This document shows positions 1-6,775 of a stretch of 11,820 bases of DNA, one piece after another. The notes beneath the pieces are model-generated. The model worked only from the letters and a program-made list of their open reading frames with translations. It did not search any database and was not told the origin of the DNA. Numbering within the stretch: position 1 is the first letter of the stretch; each line of letters begins with the position of its first letter. The stretch lies in the NCBI GenBank assembly GCA_016220045.1, contig JACRIP010000029.1:1-11820 (forward strand), given 5' to 3'. The position numbers were made by a program, and so were the translations under genes. The stretch is from Planctomycetota bacterium (GTDB taxonomy: Bacteria; Planctomycetota; MHYJ01; WSZJ01; JACPWG01).

Positions 1-145
1 ACTTTGGCGTAGGCGCGGACCCCTGTGTCCGCCCCGGGGTGGCTCGGCCGGAGGCGTTGGCGACACCCGCTGAGGGCGGGACTTGCGAGCAGCATTCCTC
101 GGCCTGGGCGACCCTGCTTGGCCGATCGCAATCAGCGTTGTCGTG
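1..145. other. Non-coding left flank with a small palindrome
   Basis: This stretch lies downstream of the minus-strand phosphatase gene and shows no supportable gene. Positions 15-32 form a perfect 6-bp-stem hairpin (GCGGAC, CCCTGT loop, GTCCGC), which could act as a terminator or be the edge of an intergenic repeat cut by the window. There is no run of T residues after it in either direction, so a classical intrinsic terminator is not supported. Reading frames that cross the region are low-complexity Pro/Arg/Ala translations of GC-rich DNA. Confidence 0.5.
15..32. repeat. Short perfect inverted repeat (GCGGAC/GTCCGC)
   Basis: Two 6-base arms are separated by 6 bases, giving a GC-rich hairpin 114 bases beyond the phosphatase stop codon. 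On the minus strand the surrounding sequence reads GGGGCGGACACAGGGGTCCG. From memory this resembles a dispersed intergenic repeat of several high-GC genomes, but no second copy is present in this window. It could serve as a transcript end for the leftward operon. Confidence 0.4.
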
Positions 146-880
146 CTAGCCCCGCGAAGATCCGGGCACAGCGCGCGCGAACGCCTCCAGCGCCGCCCGG
201 TGCGCCGCCCCCAACTGCACGCCGGGGCGCGCCGCCACGACCCGCGCGATCGCCGCCTCGACCGTCGCCGCTTCCCCGAGCGCGACCAGCGCCGCCGCGA
301 CGACGCACGCGCTCCGGCCGTGCCCCTGCGCGCAGTGCACGAGCACGACCTCCCCGGCGCGCCGCCGCTCCGCCACCCACTCCGCCGCCTCCCGCAAATG
401 CTCGGCGCAGGGCGCCACGCCGTCGAGCAGCGGCCGGTAGCGCGCCGCCGCGAGCACCGGCGGAAACTCAAAGCACAGGTTCAGGATGCGCCCTGCCCCC
501 GCCCGGCGGATGCGCCCGCGCTCCCACGGCAGCGGCAGCGCGCCGAGGAGCAGTCCCGGCGTCACGACGTCGAAGGACGCCTCGCGCGTCAGCACCCGCG
601 TCGCGACCAGCGCGACCCACGCCGCGGCGGCATACGGCAGAATCCCGAGCCGCAAGCAGACCCCCAGCGCGCGGCGCGCCGCCCCCGGCCCCGGTACGAG
701 CAGGTCTTCGACGCGCCGCCCGCGCGCGCGCGCCACGTAGAGCGCGCCGACCACGAGCGCGCTCCACCCGAAGCCGAGCGCAACCGCGCGCGGCCCGGTC
801 TCCAGCTCCGGCGTACACCCGATCGCAATCAGCAGCAGCGCGAACACCGGCAAGACGAACGGAAGCTGCATGGGGCGCAT
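146..880 (-). CDS. Membrane-anchored dual-specificity/tyrosine phosphatase-like protein
   Basis: A 244-residue protein read from ATG at 880; a second in-frame ATG lies at 871. Hydrophobic stretches at about residues 6-22, 33-50 and 75-95 predict two or three membrane passes. The C-terminal half is a cysteine phosphatase domain with the signature HC-AQGHG-RS: catalytic Cys183 and phosphate-binding Arg189 (CX5R). Asp153 in the YRPLLDGVAP segment is the likely general acid. The layout (membrane segments, then a small DUSP/PTPMT1-like domain starting near TPGLLLGALP) recalls the E. coli YnbD type. Substrates could be phosphoproteins or phosphoinositide/phosphatidylglycerol-phosphate-like lipids; the sequence does not decide. 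The gene follows the kinase by 29 bases in the same direction, so the two are probably co-transcribed. The start codon lacks a strong Shine-Dalgarno site. The family call is firm, the substrate unknown. Confidence 0.85.
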   Translation of the reverse strand: MRPMQLPFVLPVFALLLIAIGCTPELETGPRAVALGFGWSALVVGALYVARARGRRVEDLLVPGPGAARRALGVCLRLGILPYAAAAWVALVATRVLTREASFDVVTPGLLLGALPLPWERGRIRRAGAGRILNLCFEFPPVLAAARYRPLLDGVAPCAEHLREAAEWVAERRRAGEVVLVHCAQGHGRSACVVAAALVALGEAATVEAAIARVVAARPGVQLGAAHRAALEAFARAVPGSSRG

Positions 881-909
881 CCGACAACCACCGCGCGAGG
901 AACGACCCG

Positions 910-3315
910 TCACGCCGCGACGACGCGCACGGCCAGTCCGATGACGAACGCCACCGCGCTGGGCACGAGCGCGCGTTTGATCCCCGGCCGCAGCTCCGCG
1001 AACCCCGCCGCCGCCAGACCGCCGAGCAGGGCATTCAGCATCACCAGCGCCAGGTAGCCGGAAAAGGCGCGCGCCACGCCCCGTCCCGTCCACTCCATCT
1101 CCCACACCGTGCGCCCCGTCGTGACCCAGACGTCGTCGGCCGCCTTGAGCGCCAGGATGAGCGTCGAGCCGACGATCAGCCCGAGCCCGACGCGCCCGTC
1201 GATCCGGCCGACCTGCGCCAGCCAGGCCAGCGCCAGCGTCACCACGGTGATCGCGAACGCCCAGCGCGAGCCGCCGCGCGGCCCCCAGCTCTCCACCAGC
1301 GTTCCCCAGAACGGACCCCAGGGCACATCAGGTGACTTCTCGATTTCCTCCGGAAAGCCCGCCTCCAACAGCAGCCGGTTGCGCCGCCGCACCTCCGCCT
1401 CCGTCAGCGACTCCGCCGGCCGCGCCGCCAGCCGCTGCCCCGCCTCGCGCAGCTCCACCCCCGTCCACGATTCCGGCTGGTAGAACTCGCGCCGGCACAG
1501 GAGCAGGTTCAGGCCGGTCGCCAGCGCGCGGCGCTCCTCCGCCCCCAGATGCTGCGCGCGCGCCAGCTCGACCAGGCGCGCCCGCAGCTCCGGCCCCGCC
1601 AGCTCCCACACGCGCCGGCCCGGCCCCGCTCCGTTCCCCGACACCAGCCCCTCCCCTTGCGTGCGCAGTTTCGCCGCCAGCGTCGCCCCCGCGCGCACGT
1701 CCTCCGGCGCCAGCAGCGAATACCCCTCCGTCTTCACCATCAGGCGATTCCCGTAAATGGTGTAGTGGAAGACCAGCAGGTTGGCGAGCACCAGCAAAAA
1801 GAGGTTCGCGACCAGGCCCCCGAGGGCGAGCACCGGCGCCTCCCCCTTGACCTTGACCCCATAGACCGCGAGCGCGATCCCCACGTAGAGAAGCGCCACC
1901 GTCGCCGTGAGGCTGCCGAAGAAGAGCGATTGCAGCACGGCCTCCACCGGCCACCAGCGCAGGACCGTCATCGCCGCCGCGAGATGGTCGACCGCCAGGC
2001 CGAGCGCGCCCACGAAAGCCAGCATCGAGCAGGCGCCGTAGCCGTAGCGCAGCGGCAGGTTCAGCACCCGCCGTACGGTCTTTTCGAGCGGCGGCAGCGG
2101 CCGCGCGCGCACCGCCTCGCCGATCAGGTAGCGCTCGAGGTCTTCCCGCAGCTCCCGCGCCGAGGCATAGCGCCGCGCCGCGTCCTTCTCCAGCGCCTTG
2201 AGGATCACCGCCGCGAGGGCTTCGGAACAGTGCGGGTTGAAGGCCGTGGGATCGATCGCTTCCGCCGCCAGGATCGCCCGCAGCAGCTCGTGGCGGTTGC
2301 CCTGCACGAAGGGACAGCGCCCGGTGATCATCTCATACAGGGTTACCCCGAGGGACCAGACGTCCGTGCGCTCGTCCACCGCGCCGCCCGTCGCCTGCTC
2401 CGGACTCATGTAGGCGGGCGTGCCGATGACCTCGCCGGTCGCGGTCAGGCCCGCCGCGTCGGACATTTTCACCAGCCCGAAATCGGTGAGGACGAGCCGG
2501 CCCTTCGGGTGATAGATCAGGTTGGAGGGCTTGAGATCGCGATGGACGATGCCCTGGGCGTGGGCCTCGGCGAGCGCGCCGGCGACCTCGGCGAGCAGCC
2601 GGGCCGCCTCGCGCACATAGGCGGGTCCGCGGAGATGCGGGAAGGGCGTCCCCGGCGGTTGGGTCGAGACGTCGTCCTCGCCGATGGGCGCCGTGCCGCG
2701 CGCCGCCAGCAGCTTGTGCAGCGGCACGCCCTCGATGAAGTCCATGACGTAGTAGTGGGTGCCGAAATGCTCGTCGACGCGCAGCACCCGCGCGATGTTC
2801 GGATGGTCGAGGCGCGCCGCCGCGCTGGCCTCGCGCTTGAAACGCTCGACGACTTCGGCGGCCAGCCCGTAGGCGGGGGGCAGGACCTTGAGCGCGACGC
2901 GGCGGCCGAGCGTTTCGTCTTCGGCCTCGTAGACGATGCCCATGCCGCCGCGCCCGACCTCGCGCACGATCCGGTAGGGCCCGACGCGCGCCGCGCCGGC
3001 GACCGCCGCGGCCGCGGGCATGCGCAGCGTCGGCGCCACGCCGTCCGGCGCCGGCCCGGAGGGCGCGGCGGTCGGGGAATCGCCCGATCCGGCGCGCGGC
3101 GTCACGGTCGCGCCCGCGGCGTCGTAGTCCGAGAGCGGCGGCGGGGCGGGGGGGAGGGGCGCGGCGGCCGCGGCGGGCGGGGGCGCGGGGGAGGGGGATG
3201 CGGGCGTCGCCTCCCGGGGGGCGATCCCGCTGCCGCACTGGGGGCACAGGGGCGCGCCGCCCGGTCCGGCGGTGGGCTCGACGATCCCGCGGCAGCGCGG
3301 GCAGCAAAGCGGCAT
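910..3315 (-). CDS. Hanks-type Ser/Thr protein kinase with zinc ribbon and polytopic membrane C-terminus
   Basis: An 801-residue protein. Residues 4-27 hold a zinc-ribbon-like knuckle pair (CPRC at 5-8, CPQC at 24-27), followed by an Ala/Pro linker to about 110. The kinase domain spans about 113-397: glycine loop GRGGMGIVYE (121-130), ATP-binding Lys143 in VALKV, catalytic HRDLKPSN (258-265, Asp260), DFG (278-280), and SPEQ (304-307) in place of APE. All catalytic residues are present, so it should be active. The remaining 400 residues are unusual: hydrophobic stretches near 425-446, 462-486 and 496-520, a soluble segment of about 165 residues (520-684), then further hydrophobic segments near 685-702, 708-724, 753-772 and 782-800. 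I do not recognise this C-terminal region. The start at 3315 was chosen because the zinc ribbon begins there; it lies 5 bases after the preceding stop codon, implying translational coupling. Partners are probably the flanking phosphatase and ATP-grasp protein. Confidence 0.93.
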   Translation of the reverse strand: MPLCCPRCRGIVEPTAGPGGAPLCPQCGSGIAPREATPASPSPAPPPAAAAAPLPPAPPPLSDYDAAGATVTPRAGSGDSPTAAPSGPAPDGVAPTLRMPAAAAVAGAARVGPYRIVREVGRGGMGIVYEAEDETLGRRVALKVLPPAYGLAAEVVERFKREASAAARLDHPNIARVLRVDEHFGTHYYVMDFIEGVPLHKLLAARGTAPIGEDDVSTQPPGTPFPHLRGPAYVREAARLLAEVAGALAEAHAQGIVHRDLKPSNLIYHPKGRLVLTDFGLVKMSDAAGLTATGEVIGTPAYMSPEQATGGAVDERTDVWSLGVTLYEMITGRCPFVQGNRHELLRAILAAEAIDPTAFNPHCSEALAAVILKALEKDAARRYASARELREDLERYLIGEAVRARPLPPLEKTVRRVLNLPLRYGYGACSMLAFVGALGLAVDHLAAAMTVLRWWPVEAVLQSLFFGSLTATVALLYVGIALAVYGVKVKGEAPVLALGGLVANLFLLVLANLLVFHYTIYGNRLMVKTEGYSLLAPEDVRAGATLAAKLRTQGEGLVSGNGAGPGRRVWELAGPELRARLVELARAQHLGAEERRALATGLNLLLCRREFYQPESWTGVELREAGQRLAARPAESLTEAEVRRRNRLLLEAGFPEEIEKSPDVPWGPFWGTLVESWGPRGGSRWAFAITVVTLALAWLAQVGRIDGRVGLGLIVGSTLILALKAADDVWVTTGRTVWEMEWTGRGVARAFSGYLALVMLNALLGGLAAAGFAELRPGIKRALVPSAVAFVIGLAVRVVAA

Positions 3316-3320
3316 GCGCG

Positions 3321-4745
3321 TTACGCCGTACTCAAGACCCCGACCACGCCGCCGTCGCGCGTGATGTTGATGATGCGCCCGCGCGCCATCCGCCCCAACG
3401 TCGCCATCCCCCGCGGCGTGCCGGAAAAACCGTAGATGTTGAAGAACGGCCGCCACTCGACCGCGCCGTCCGCGACCACCGGGTAGAGGTCGGAGTAGGT
3501 CGGGACCGCGGCCTGGGCGACGGTCCGATAGGGCGTCGCGAAGGCCTCGGCCACGCGCCGTTCCCATTCGGACTGCGTCGTCTCCGTGCCCAGCACCACC
3601 CCTGCGCCGCCGTAGTCCCGGTTGGGCTTGAGCACCAGGCGCTCGCGCGCCCCGCGCACGAACTCGAAGAGGTCGACCGTGCGCCCGCCCGGGTCCGCCG
3701 TCTTGAGATCGCGCAGCACGCGCGTCCAGGGCAGGTGCCGGCGAAAGGATGCGCGCTGTTCGGGCGAGAGCAGGGGCGCCATCCGCTCCGAGGTCAGGAC
3801 TTCGAGCGCGCCCTTGTGGTCGAATTCCCCGAGCAGGCCGGAGACCACGCGATTCTGCTCGAAGGCGAAGCGGACGGCGGAGAGGTCGCCGCCGTCGCGT
3901 TCCATGTCGAGCAGGTTCTCGAGCGTAGGGTCGCGGTAGAGGAGGTCGAAGGCGTCGTCGCCGGCGCGCAGCTCGCCGCCGACCACGCGCAGCGCGCGCG
4001 GGTCCACGACGGATACGGTGTATCCTTGATTACGCCAGAGGCCCGCGATGGTCGGGAACTCGTAGGGTCCGGCGAGGGTGGACTCGTCCTGCATCAGGCC
4101 GATGCGGCAGCGCGGCAGGCCGAGCGCGCGCGCGTGGTCGAGGAGCTGGTGGAGGATGAGGGAGAGGACGTCGTCGGCGAAGGAGAGCGCGAGCCCGGGA
4201 TCGGCGCGGCGCACGGCCGGGGCGAGGAGGTCGCGCGCGATGCCGCCGGCGGCGTAGCTGTAGTAGGTGGCGCCGATGCCGGCCAGGTTGGTCTCGATGA
4301 CCTGGTAGGTGTCGCGCCAGTCGGGGCGGCCGGGATCGACGGTTGCGTCGATGCGGCCGAAAAGGGTCTGGTGGGGGATGCGGCCGCCGGGGAAGGCGCG
4401 CTCGTACCAGGGCCGCTCCTCCGCGGTGAGGGGAAGGAGGCGGTCGATCTCGGCGTCCTCGCGCGCCAGGGAGTACAGGCGTAGCGAGGCCTGCTCGATG
4501 TGCAGGTAGACGGCGCGGAAGTACTCGCGCTGGGTCGGGGTGAAGATCCAGGGGCGGAGGGCGATCTGGATGTAGCGCTTGGCGCGGTCGTCCGGGTAGA
4601 AGATGACGTCGCGTGCGGCGCCGGCCGCGCGCACGGCCGCGTCCAGCGCGCGCCAGTCATCATCGGGAATACGCTGTAGAGTCGCGAGAACGCGTTCGCG
4701 CGGCACGAAGTCGGCCGGCCCGGGGGGCGATGCGGCGTCGGACAT
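3321..4745 (-). CDS. ATP-grasp, glutathionylspermidine-synthase-like protein
   Basis: A 474-residue soluble protein without signal peptide. The features I can see match the glutathionylspermidine synthase/circularly permuted ATP-grasp group: an acidic site VIETNLAGIGATYY (149-161, Glu151 and Asn153), a Rossmann-like middle with LMQDES (217-222) and LLYRDP (268-273), and a C-terminal nucleotide loop LVLKPNRDYGGAGVVLG (370-386, Lys373). EWRPFFN (430-436) and INITRDGG (459-466) complete the active-site end. Such enzymes join a carboxylate to an amine with ATP; the substrate here cannot be read from sequence, and no amidase domain is attached. It is the first gene of a three-gene operon. The ATG at 4745 is favoured because no closer Met exists and a GAGG lies about 11 bases upstream. 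The family assignment rests on remembered motifs; a hypothetical ATP-grasp label is the cautious alternative. Confidence 0.75.
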   Translation of the reverse strand: MSDAASPPGPADFVPRERVLATLQRIPDDDWRALDAAVRAAGAARDVIFYPDDRAKRYIQIALRPWIFTPTQREYFRAVYLHIEQASLRLYSLAREDAEIDRLLPLTAEERPWYERAFPGGRIPHQTLFGRIDATVDPGRPDWRDTYQVIETNLAGIGATYYSYAAGGIARDLLAPAVRRADPGLALSFADDVLSLILHQLLDHARALGLPRCRIGLMQDESTLAGPYEFPTIAGLWRNQGYTVSVVDPRALRVVGGELRAGDDAFDLLYRDPTLENLLDMERDGGDLSAVRFAFEQNRVVSGLLGEFDHKGALEVLTSERMAPLLSPEQRASFRRHLPWTRVLRDLKTADPGGRTVDLFEFVRGARERLVLKPNRDYGGAGVVLGTETTQSEWERRVAEAFATPYRTVAQAAVPTYSDLYPVVADGAVEWRPFFNIYGFSGTPRGMATLGRMARGRIINITRDGGVVGVLSTA

Positions 4746-4835
4746 GGGGAGCAGAGCCTCGTTGGGTAGAACGCGGGCCGGTTGCGGACGGAATGCGGTA
4801 AAGCGGGGTTGGGAAAGGAGCTGCGGCGAGGGGTG

Positions 4836-4863
4836 ATTATAGCAGCGCAGCCGGCGGCTGCAA
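4836..4863 (-). promoter_or_regulatory. Sigma70-type promoter of the ATP-grasp/kinase/phosphatase operon
   Basis: On the minus strand a perfect TATAAT (positions 4836-4841) stands 16 bases after TTGCAG (4858-4863), a weak -35. Transcription would start near 4829, leaving a leader of about 84 bases before the ATG at 4745. The outer edge of palindrome A is 17 bases upstream of the -35. Confidence 0.65.
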
Positions 4864-4880
4864 GCCAATTGGCGGACGCG

Positions 4881-5098
4881 GGCGCATGTCCGGTCTTGCG
4901 GAACCACGACTGAACCACAGAGGCGCAGAGACACAGAGACGACGGGAACGAGGCGGAGGCCGTTCCGCGCCTTCGTCACCTCGTGTCGCGCCACCACGCT
5001 CCCGGGCGCGGAACGGTCTCCGCCTCGTTCCCGTCGTCGTCTCTGTGCCTCTGTGTCTCTGTGGTTTCGTTCTTGTCCCGCAGAACCGGAGATGCGCC
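4881..5098. repeat. Palindromic element A (ACCACAGAGG family), long imperfect inverted repeat
   Basis: The left arm runs from 4881 to 4971 and the right arm from 5005 to 5098, with a 33-base loop at 4972-5004. Inner arms match almost perfectly: GGGAACGAGGCGGAG and CCGTTCCGCGCC recur as reverse complements, with one 3-base indel (an extra GAC unit on the right). Outer arms share GGCGCAT, TCCGGT and TGCGG with scattered mismatches. Parts of the arms are made of short tandem units of the CACAGAG kind. The element lies between the RNase D stop (5114) and the next operon's promoter (from 4863). It encodes no transposase and no supportable protein; it resembles a MITE or large REP-like sequence. 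The rest of 4746-4880 holds only the leader and promoter. Confidence 0.85.
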
Positions 5099-5113
5099 GG
5101 GGGAAACCGGCCC

Positions 5114-6460
5114 TCAGGCCGGCGCGGAGTCGGAGTCCTCCGGGGCGCCACCCTCCCGCGGCTCCTCGTGCGGGCGGGCGTGCGCCTCCTCCGGGTCCGC
5201 GCGCGGCTCGATCGGCGGAATCTCGTGCGGATCGGCGGCGCCGTGGGCCGCGGCTGTGGCGTGCGTCCCGGGCGCGCCGCCTGCCGCGACCGGCTCCTGC
5301 ATGTGCGTCAGCCGCACCCGGCCGCTGCGCGGGTCGAGCGCGAGCCCGGACCGGCCCGAGACCAGCGCCAAGAGCTCCTCGCCCAGGATCTTGCGGCGCC
5401 AGCCCCGCAACACCTGGCAATCGTCCGCCTCCGCCCGTCCCGCCGCGTGGTCCACCAGCCGGAACAGCTCGTCCTTGGTGCCGAGCAGCGGCACCGCGAT
5501 CCCCACCTGGGTCGCGCGCGCCCGGACATACGCGTCGAGCAGGCTCACGATGGTCCCCGCTCCCGGCGTATGGTCCAGCTTCTTCGGCAGGCGCGGGCAC
5601 TCCCGGTCCGGCACCGCCAGCCCGCGCTCGACCGCGGCGACGATCTCCGCGCCGCTCTTGTCCGCCTCCCGCGGGTGCATGCCGCGGATGTTGTGCAGCG
5701 CTCCGGCTCGGGTGATCGCCCGACGCCCGATCTCGACCAGCACCTCGTCGCGCATCACCAGGTTGCGCGGAATGTCGCGCCGCCGCGCCGTCTCTTCGCG
5801 CCAGGCGGCCAGCTCGCGCAGTACCGCGAGATTGCGCGGCGTCACGTGCCCCGAACGCTTGAGGTGCAGGAACGCCTCGCGCGGCTCGGTCCGCGCATAC
5901 AGATCCGGGTCCTCCAGCCGCTTGAATTCCTCGCGTACCCACTCCGTGCGACTCGCGCGCCGCAGCGCCCGCACCATCTCGTGGTAGACCATCACCAGGT
6001 GCCGCACGTCGTCGAGCGCGTACTCGATCTGCTCGTTGGTCAGCGGACGCCGCAGCCAGTCGGTGAAGGTCTCCAGCTTCGAGAGCTTGATGCCGGTCAC
6101 CTGCCAGACCAGGCGCGCGTAGGAAACGCTCTCGCCGTAGCCGACCATGGCCGCCGCGACCTGCGTGTCGAAGACGTGGGCGGGCGGGCGCCGGCTCTTC
6201 TGGTAGAAGATCTCGAAGTCCGAGCGCCCGGCGTGTACGACCTTGAGGATCTCCGGGCTGGCGATCAGCTCGAGGAAAGGCGCGAGATCGACTTCGAGGG
6301 GATCGATGGCGGCGGCGAGTTCGTCGTTCGCGACCTGGACCAGGCCGAGCCGCGGGTAGTAGGACTTTTCGCCGACGAACTCGGTGTCGAGGACGAACCA
6401 GGTCCCGGCGCTGAGCCGCCGGCAGAGGTCGGCGAGGTCGTCGTTGCGGCGGACGAGCAT
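5114..6460 (-). CDS. rnd: Ribonuclease D (DEDDy 3'-5' exoribonuclease with HRDC domain)
   Basis: A 448-residue protein that trims the 3' ends of tRNA precursors and other small RNAs. The DEDDy exonuclease residues are all visible: Asp25 and Glu27 in VLDTEF, Asp81 in HAGRSDFEIF, and Tyr147 and Asp151 in the Y-x3-D motif YALDD. An HRDC helical domain follows at about 205-285 (PRNLAVLRELAAWREE, RDIPRNLV), and a second, weaker HRDC-like region covers about 300-380. The E. coli protein is about 375 residues; the excess here is a 64-residue disordered tail (385-448) rich in Ala, Pro, Glu and His. The ATG at 6460 has AAGGGA 6 bases upstream and places the exonuclease motif at the normal distance from the N-terminus. 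It appears to be a single-gene unit with its own promoter, bordered by palindromes A and B. Confidence 0.95.
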   Translation of the reverse strand: MLVRRNDDLADLCRRLSAGTWFVLDTEFVGEKSYYPRLGLVQVANDELAAAIDPLEVDLAPFLELIASPEILKVVHAGRSDFEIFYQKSRRPPAHVFDTQVAAAMVGYGESVSYARLVWQVTGIKLSKLETFTDWLRRPLTNEQIEYALDDVRHLVMVYHEMVRALRRASRTEWVREEFKRLEDPDLYARTEPREAFLHLKRSGHVTPRNLAVLRELAAWREETARRRDIPRNLVMRDEVLVEIGRRAITRAGALHNIRGMHPREADKSGAEIVAAVERGLAVPDRECPRLPKKLDHTPGAGTIVSLLDAYVRARATQVGIAVPLLGTKDELFRLVDHAAGRAEADDCQVLRGWRRKILGEELLALVSGRSGLALDPRSGRVRLTHMQEPVAAGGAPGTHATAAAHGAADPHEIPPIEPRADPEEAHARPHEEPREGGAPEDSDSAPA

Positions 6461-6517
6461 GATGGTCCCTTCGGCAGGGAGGGGGTCGGGGGGGGCGGCG
6501 GCGCGACGCGGCGCGGG

Positions 6518-6546
6518 ATTGTAGCGGATGCGCTCCCATTGTGCAA
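6518..6546 (-). promoter_or_regulatory. Promoter of the RNase D gene
   Basis: On the minus strand TACAAT (6518-6523) lies 17 bases after TTGCAC (6541-6546). The -10 is good and the -35 weak, like the TTGCAG of the next operon downstream. The start site would be near 6511, giving a leader of about 50 bases that includes a G/C-homopolymeric stretch. Palindrome B begins 4 bases upstream of the -35. Confidence 0.55.
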
Positions 6547-6550
6547 GCAA

Positions 6551-6774
6551 GGGCCACGAAGCGGGACGGGAACACGAAGGGCCACACACGGGAACCACGA
6601 AGGACCACGAAGACGGGGGCCACGACGGGCGGCGACGCAGGAATCAGGCGGCTCGCCCGTGACCTCGCGGTCGCCGCCCGTCGTGGCCCCCCTTCGCGGC
6701 CCTTCGTGCTTCTCGCTTCGTGGCCCTTCGTGTTCCCGTTTCTCTTCGTGGCCCTTCGTCCTCCTTCGTGGCCC
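6551..6774. repeat. Palindromic element B (CCACGAAG family), degenerate inverted repeat
   Basis: The arms are built from repeats of GGGCCACGAAG and its variants on the left (6551-6636) and CTTCGTGGCCC on the right (6670-6774). The inner 21 bases at 6616-6636, ending GACGGGCGGCGAC, pair perfectly with 6670-6690, enclosing a 33-base loop (6637-6669). The outer arms differ in length, so pairing there is in register only in blocks. The element fills the whole gap between the TPR-gene stop (6776) and the RNase D promoter (6546). No protein is supported; frames across it are translated repeat. Confidence 0.82.
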
Positions 6775-6775
6775 T

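Noticed and set aside
122..833. 15-base direct repeat CCGATCGCAATCAGC (122-136 and 819-833) flanking most of the phosphatase gene, a possible att pair
   Set aside because: No integrase or tRNA is nearby; one copy is inside the coding sequence, and a 15-base match is plausible by chance in GC-rich DNA of this length.
25..1335. Long plus-strand open frame opposite the phosphatase and kinase
   Set aside because: Low-complexity Arg/Pro/Ala translation of GC-rich DNA; the minus strand has clear CX5R phosphatase and kinase genes.
1549..3435. 628-codon plus-strand open frame
   Set aside because: Antisense shadow of the kinase; His/Arg/Gln-rich composition with no domain.
6551..6774. CRISPR array
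   Set aside because: The CCACGAAG units are short, irregular and arranged as an inverted repeat; there are no equal spacers and no cas genes.
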